Source of the DNA: Janibacter hoylei PVAS-1
GTDB taxonomy: Bacteria; Actinomycetota; Actinomycetes; Actinomycetales; Dermatophilaceae
Assembly: GCF_000297495.1 (NCBI RefSeq)
Contig: NZ_ALWX01000015.1
Location: forward strand, 1 to 40,313
Reading direction: 5' to 3'
Length of the DNA: 40,313 nt
Made by a program: the position numbers and the translations under genes. A model generated the notes under the pieces. It was given only the letters and a program-made list of their open reading frames with translations, was not told the origin of the DNA and searched no databases. Within the stretch, counting starts at the first letter, position 1. Each line of letters starts with the position of its first letter. Below, piece after piece: positions 37,783 to 40,313 of this stretch.

Positions 37783-40218
37783 ATGGCCCGCCGTCCTGCC
37801 GCCTCCCCACCCGTCGACGCGCCCGAGCGGATCGTCGACATCGACGTCGCGGACGAGATGCGCAATGCCTTCCTCGAGTACAGCTACTCGGTGATCCACG
37901 CCCGGGCCCTGCCCGATGCGCGCGACGGCCTCAAGCCCGTCCACCGCCGCATCCTCTACTCGATGAGCGAGATGGGCCTGCGCCCCGAGCGCGGCCACGT
38001 GAAGTCCTCGCGCGTCGTCGGCGAGGTCATGGGCAAGTACCACCCGCACGGCGACTCGGCGATCTACGACGCCCTCGTGCGCCTGGCCCAGCCCTTCTCC
38101 ATGCGGCTGCCGCTCGTCGACGGCCACGGCAACTTCGGCTCGCTCGACGACGGGCCGGCGGCGAGCCGGTACACCGAGGCACGGATGGCGCCCGCCGCAC
38201 TGCTCATGGTCACGGGCCTGGACGAGGACACCGTCCCCTTCGTGCCCAACTACGACGACCAGCTCACGCAGCCGGACGTCCTCCCTTCGGCCTACCCCAA
38301 CCTCCTCGTCAACGGCACGACGGGCATCGCGGTCGGCATGGCCACCAACATGCCGCCGCACAACCTCGTCGAGGTCATCGGCGCCGCCCGCCACCTGCTG
38401 ACCCACCCGGACGCCAGCCTCGACGACCTGATGAAGTTCGTCCCCGGCCCCGACCTGCCCGGCGGCGGGCGGATCGTCGGGCTCGACGGGATCCGCGACG
38501 CCTACCTCACCGGGCGCGGCAGCTTCCGCACGCGGGCGACCACGCGGATCGACAAGGTCTCGCCGCGCCGGCAGGGCATCATCGTCACCGAGCTGCCCTA
38601 CCTCGTCGGCCCCGAAAAGGTCATCGAGAAGATCAAGGACGCGGTGCAGTCGAAGAAGCTGCAGGGCATCGCCGACGTCAAGGACCTCACCGACCGCGAG
38701 TCCGGCATGCAGCTGGTCATCGAGATCAAGAACGGCTTCAACCCCGAGGCCGTCCTCGACAAGCTGTACAAGCTGACCCCGATGGAGGACTCCTTCTCCA
38801 TCAACAACGTCGCGCTCGTCGACGGCCGACCGCGGACCATGGGGCTCAAGGAGCTGCTCACGGTCTACGTCGACTTCCGGCGCGACGTCGTGCGGCGGCG
38901 CAGCGAGTACCGCCTCGCCAAGCGGCGCGAGCGGCTGCACCTCGTCGAGGGCCTGCTCATCGCGATCCTCGACATCGACGAGGTCATCCAGGTCATCCGC
39001 AGCAGCGACGACGCGGCGATCGCCCGCACCCGCCTGCAGGAGGTCTTCGACCTCTCGGAGGTCCAGGCGACCTTCATCCTCGACCTGCAGCTGCGCCGGC
39101 TCACGAAGTTTTCCCGGATCGAGCTCGAAAAGGAGCAGAGCGAGCTGCTCGAGCAGATCGCGGCCCTCGAGGAGATCCTCGGCGACGACAAGGTCCTGAC
39201 CAAGCTCATCTCGAGCGAGCTGGCCGAGGTCGCCAAGAAGCACGGCGACCCCCGGCGCACGGTCCTGCTCGAGTCCGCTGGCCAGCCGGCTGCGGCCTCC
39301 ACGCCGCTCGAGGTCGCCGACGACCCCTGCTGGGTGCTGCTCTCGAGCACCGGGCTGCTGGCCCGCACGAGTGATGCCGAGCCGCTCTCGCGCGACGGGG
39401 GTCGAGCCAAGCACGACGCGATCGTCGCCGCCGTGCGCACGACCGCACGCGGCGAGCTGGCCGTCGTCACCTCCGCGGGGCGCGTGGTGCGTCTGGGCGC
39501 ACTCGAGCTGCCGACGCTGCCGCCGTCCAACGGCGCGCCCACGCTGTCGGGCGGGGCTCCTCTCGCGGCCTATGTCGACCTGGTCGCCGACGAGGTGCCC
39601 CTGACCCTGATGAGCCTGTCCCCCGACTCACCCGGCCTGGCCCTCGGCACGGCTCGGGGCGTCGTCAAGCGGGTGACGACCGACTACCCCAAGGGCAGCT
39701 CGTGGGAGGCGATCTCGCTCAAGGACGGCGACCGGGTCGTCGGGGCCGTCGAGCTGACGACCGGCGAGGAGCAGCTCGTCTTCGTCACCGACCAGGCAAG
39801 CTTGCTGCACTTCTCTGCCGGTGACGTGCGCCCGCAGGGCCGCAGCGGTGGTGGCATCGCCGGCATCCGTCTCGGCGACGACGCCAAGGTCGTCTTCTTC
39901 GGTGCCGTCGACCTCAACCGCGACAACATCGTCGTCACCGTCTCGGGCTCCTCCGACGCGCTGCCGGGCACTGATGCCGGGTCGTGGAAGGTCACCAGCT
40001 TCGACGAGTACCCCGGCAAGGGCCGCGCCACTGCCGGCGTGCGCGCGCACCGCTTCCTCAAGGGTGAGGACGGCCTGCTGCTCGCCTGGGTGGGCCGGGC
40101 CGGCGCCCGCGCCGCCCAGCCCAACGGGGTGGCGATCACGCTGCCCGAGGCCGACGGCCGCCGTGACGGCTCCGGCTCCCCCGCCCCCGCGGTGATCGGC
40201 GGCATCGGCTCGCTCTGA
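37783..40218 (+). CDS. parC: DNA topoisomerase IV subunit A (ParC/GyrA family)
   Basis: Type IIA topoisomerase subunit that cuts and rejoins DNA; with ParE it decatenates daughter chromosomes. 811 residues. The breakage domain has the winged-helix segment [20 protein letters not shown] with Ser92 and Asp96 at the quinolone-determining positions (both wild-type residues) and catalytic Tyr130 (SRYTEAR). A coiled-coil arm and gate follow ([20 protein letters not shown]). The C-terminal beta-pinwheel starts near residue 505; its GyrA box is degenerate ([15 protein letters not shown]), which favours ParC over GyrA. ATG at 37783 has GAGGAG about 12 nt upstream and gives the usual MARR start; an in-frame ATG at 37738 with a strong GAAGGGGGA upstream is possible. 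Immediately downstream lie three TTTCCCTAGGGAAA palindromes. Confidence 0.9.
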   Translation: MARRPAASPPVDAPERIVDIDVADEMRNAFLEYSYSVIHARALPDARDGLKPVHRRILYSMSEMGLRPERGHVKSSRVVGEVMGKYHPHGDSAIYDALVRLAQPFSMRLPLVDGHGNFGSLDDGPAASRYTEARMAPAALLMVTGLDEDTVPFVPNYDDQLTQPDVLPSAYPNLLVNGTTGIAVGMATNMPPHNLVEVIGAARHLLTHPDASLDDLMKFVPGPDLPGGGRIVGLDGIRDAYLTGRGSFRTRATTRIDKVSPRRQGIIVTELPYLVGPEKVIEKIKDAVQSKKLQGIADVKDLTDRESGMQLVIEIKNGFNPEAVLDKLYKLTPMEDSFSINNVALVDGRPRTMGLKELLTVYVDFRRDVVRRRSEYRLAKRRERLHLVEGLLIAILDIDEVIQVIRSSDDAAIARTRLQEVFDLSEVQATFILDLQLRRLTKFSRIELEKEQSELLEQIAALEEILGDDKVLTKLISSELAEVAKKHGDPRRTVLLESAGQPAAASTPLEVADDPCWVLLSSTGLLARTSDAEPLSRDGGRAKHDAIVAAVRTTARGELAVVTSAGRVVRLGALELPTLPPSNGAPTLSGGAPLAAYVDLVADEVPLTLMSLSPDSPGLALGTARGVVKRVTTDYPKGSSWEAISLKDGDRVVGAVELTTGEEQLVFVTDQASLLHFSAGDVRPQGRSGGGIAGIRLGDDAKVVFFGAVDLNRDNIVVTVSGSSDALPGTDAGSWKVTSFDEYPGKGRATAGVRAHRFLKGEDGLLLAWVGRAGARAAQPNGVAITLPEADGRRDGSGSPAPAVIGGIGSL

Positions 40219-40234
40219 CCACCCCACCCGCGCG

Positions 40235-40311
40235 TTTCCCTAGGGAAATCACCACCCTCACCCACATTTCCCTAGGAAATACGCACCCCCGCCGTATTTC
40301 CCTAGGGAAAT
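40235..40311. repeat. Array of three TTTCCCTAGGGAAA palindromes, cut by the window edge
   Basis: Copies: 40235-40248 (14 bp perfect), 40266-40280 (one G missing from the right arm), 40296-40311 (16 bp perfect, ATTTCCCTAGGGAAAT). Their centres are 32 and 30 bp apart, about three helical turns each, with C-rich spacers (CACCC/CACCCCC). The array starts 17 nt after the parC stop and may continue past the window. The core is shared with 18728-18757. Confidence 0.8.
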
Positions 40312-40313
40312 GT

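Overview
The window is chromosomal DNA from a high-GC actinobacterium. G/C dominates third codon positions, GTG and TTG starts are common, and the gene set is typically actinobacterial (SepH, DUF3000, DUF3710, DUF3159, DUF4193, DUF5998, a ferrochelatase with a C-terminal Cys cluster). The presence of a ParC-type subunit and the overall protein texture suggest Micrococcales, perhaps the Dermatophilaceae/Intrasporangiaceae (Janibacter-like). That placement is inference from memory, not a search.

Layout. 1-2636: haem genes (5'-truncated view of the hemY/cgoX gene, and hemE) with a DUF4349 lipoprotein gene between them on the other strand. 2719-4542: DUF3000 and an RNase D-like gene, translationally overlapped. 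4751-8037: a fadA-fadB beta-oxidation operon behind a candidate operator. 8377-9645: a divergent GlgC-like nucleotidyltransferase. 9801-14425: an apparent insertion of lower-GC DNA carrying an NhaA-thioredoxin fusion and a short UvrA2-like ATPase. 14646-16187: a MurA-like enzyme fused to an N-terminal XRE DNA-binding domain. 16277-21629 (minus): dxs, a small gene with a perfect LexA/SOS box on its start codon, and aconitase behind a 20-bp palindrome. 21743-26436: a TRAM-domain RNA methyltransferase and an APC permease on the minus strand, divergent from two TrkA/Ceo potassium regulators. 26453-31144 (minus): DUF3159, OB-fold protein, DUF3710, dut, DUF4193, inositol monophosphatase-like, hemH. 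31239-32435: sepH. 32504-37649 (minus): tdk, a phosphodiesterase-like gene, DUF5998 and a GNAT/acyl-CoA synthetase fusion. 37783-40218: parC. The order from hemY to the monophosphatase resembles the sigA-side neighbourhood of Mycobacterium tuberculosis (Rv2677c to about Rv2701c, from memory).

Working together: haem/coproporphyrin synthesis (hemE, hemY, hemH), isoprenoid entry (dxs), TCA cycle (acn), fatty-acid oxidation (fadAB), K+ homeostasis (ceoBC plus permease), nucleotide supply (dut, tdk), and division/topology (sepH, parC). Many genes have a TAnnnT -10 box ending 6-7 nt before the start codon, indicating leaderless mRNAs.

The most unusual signals are: a 14-16 bp AT-rich palindrome with core TTTCCCTAGGGAAA, once inside a 30-bp perfect palindrome near the SOS gene and three times at about 31-bp spacing at the right edge; the SOS-boxed orphan gene; the HTH-MurA fusion; and the inserted nhaA-uvrA2 segment. 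Five conserved genes carry single-base frameshifts, four of them in G/C runs. This points to sequence errors rather than five independent pseudogenes.
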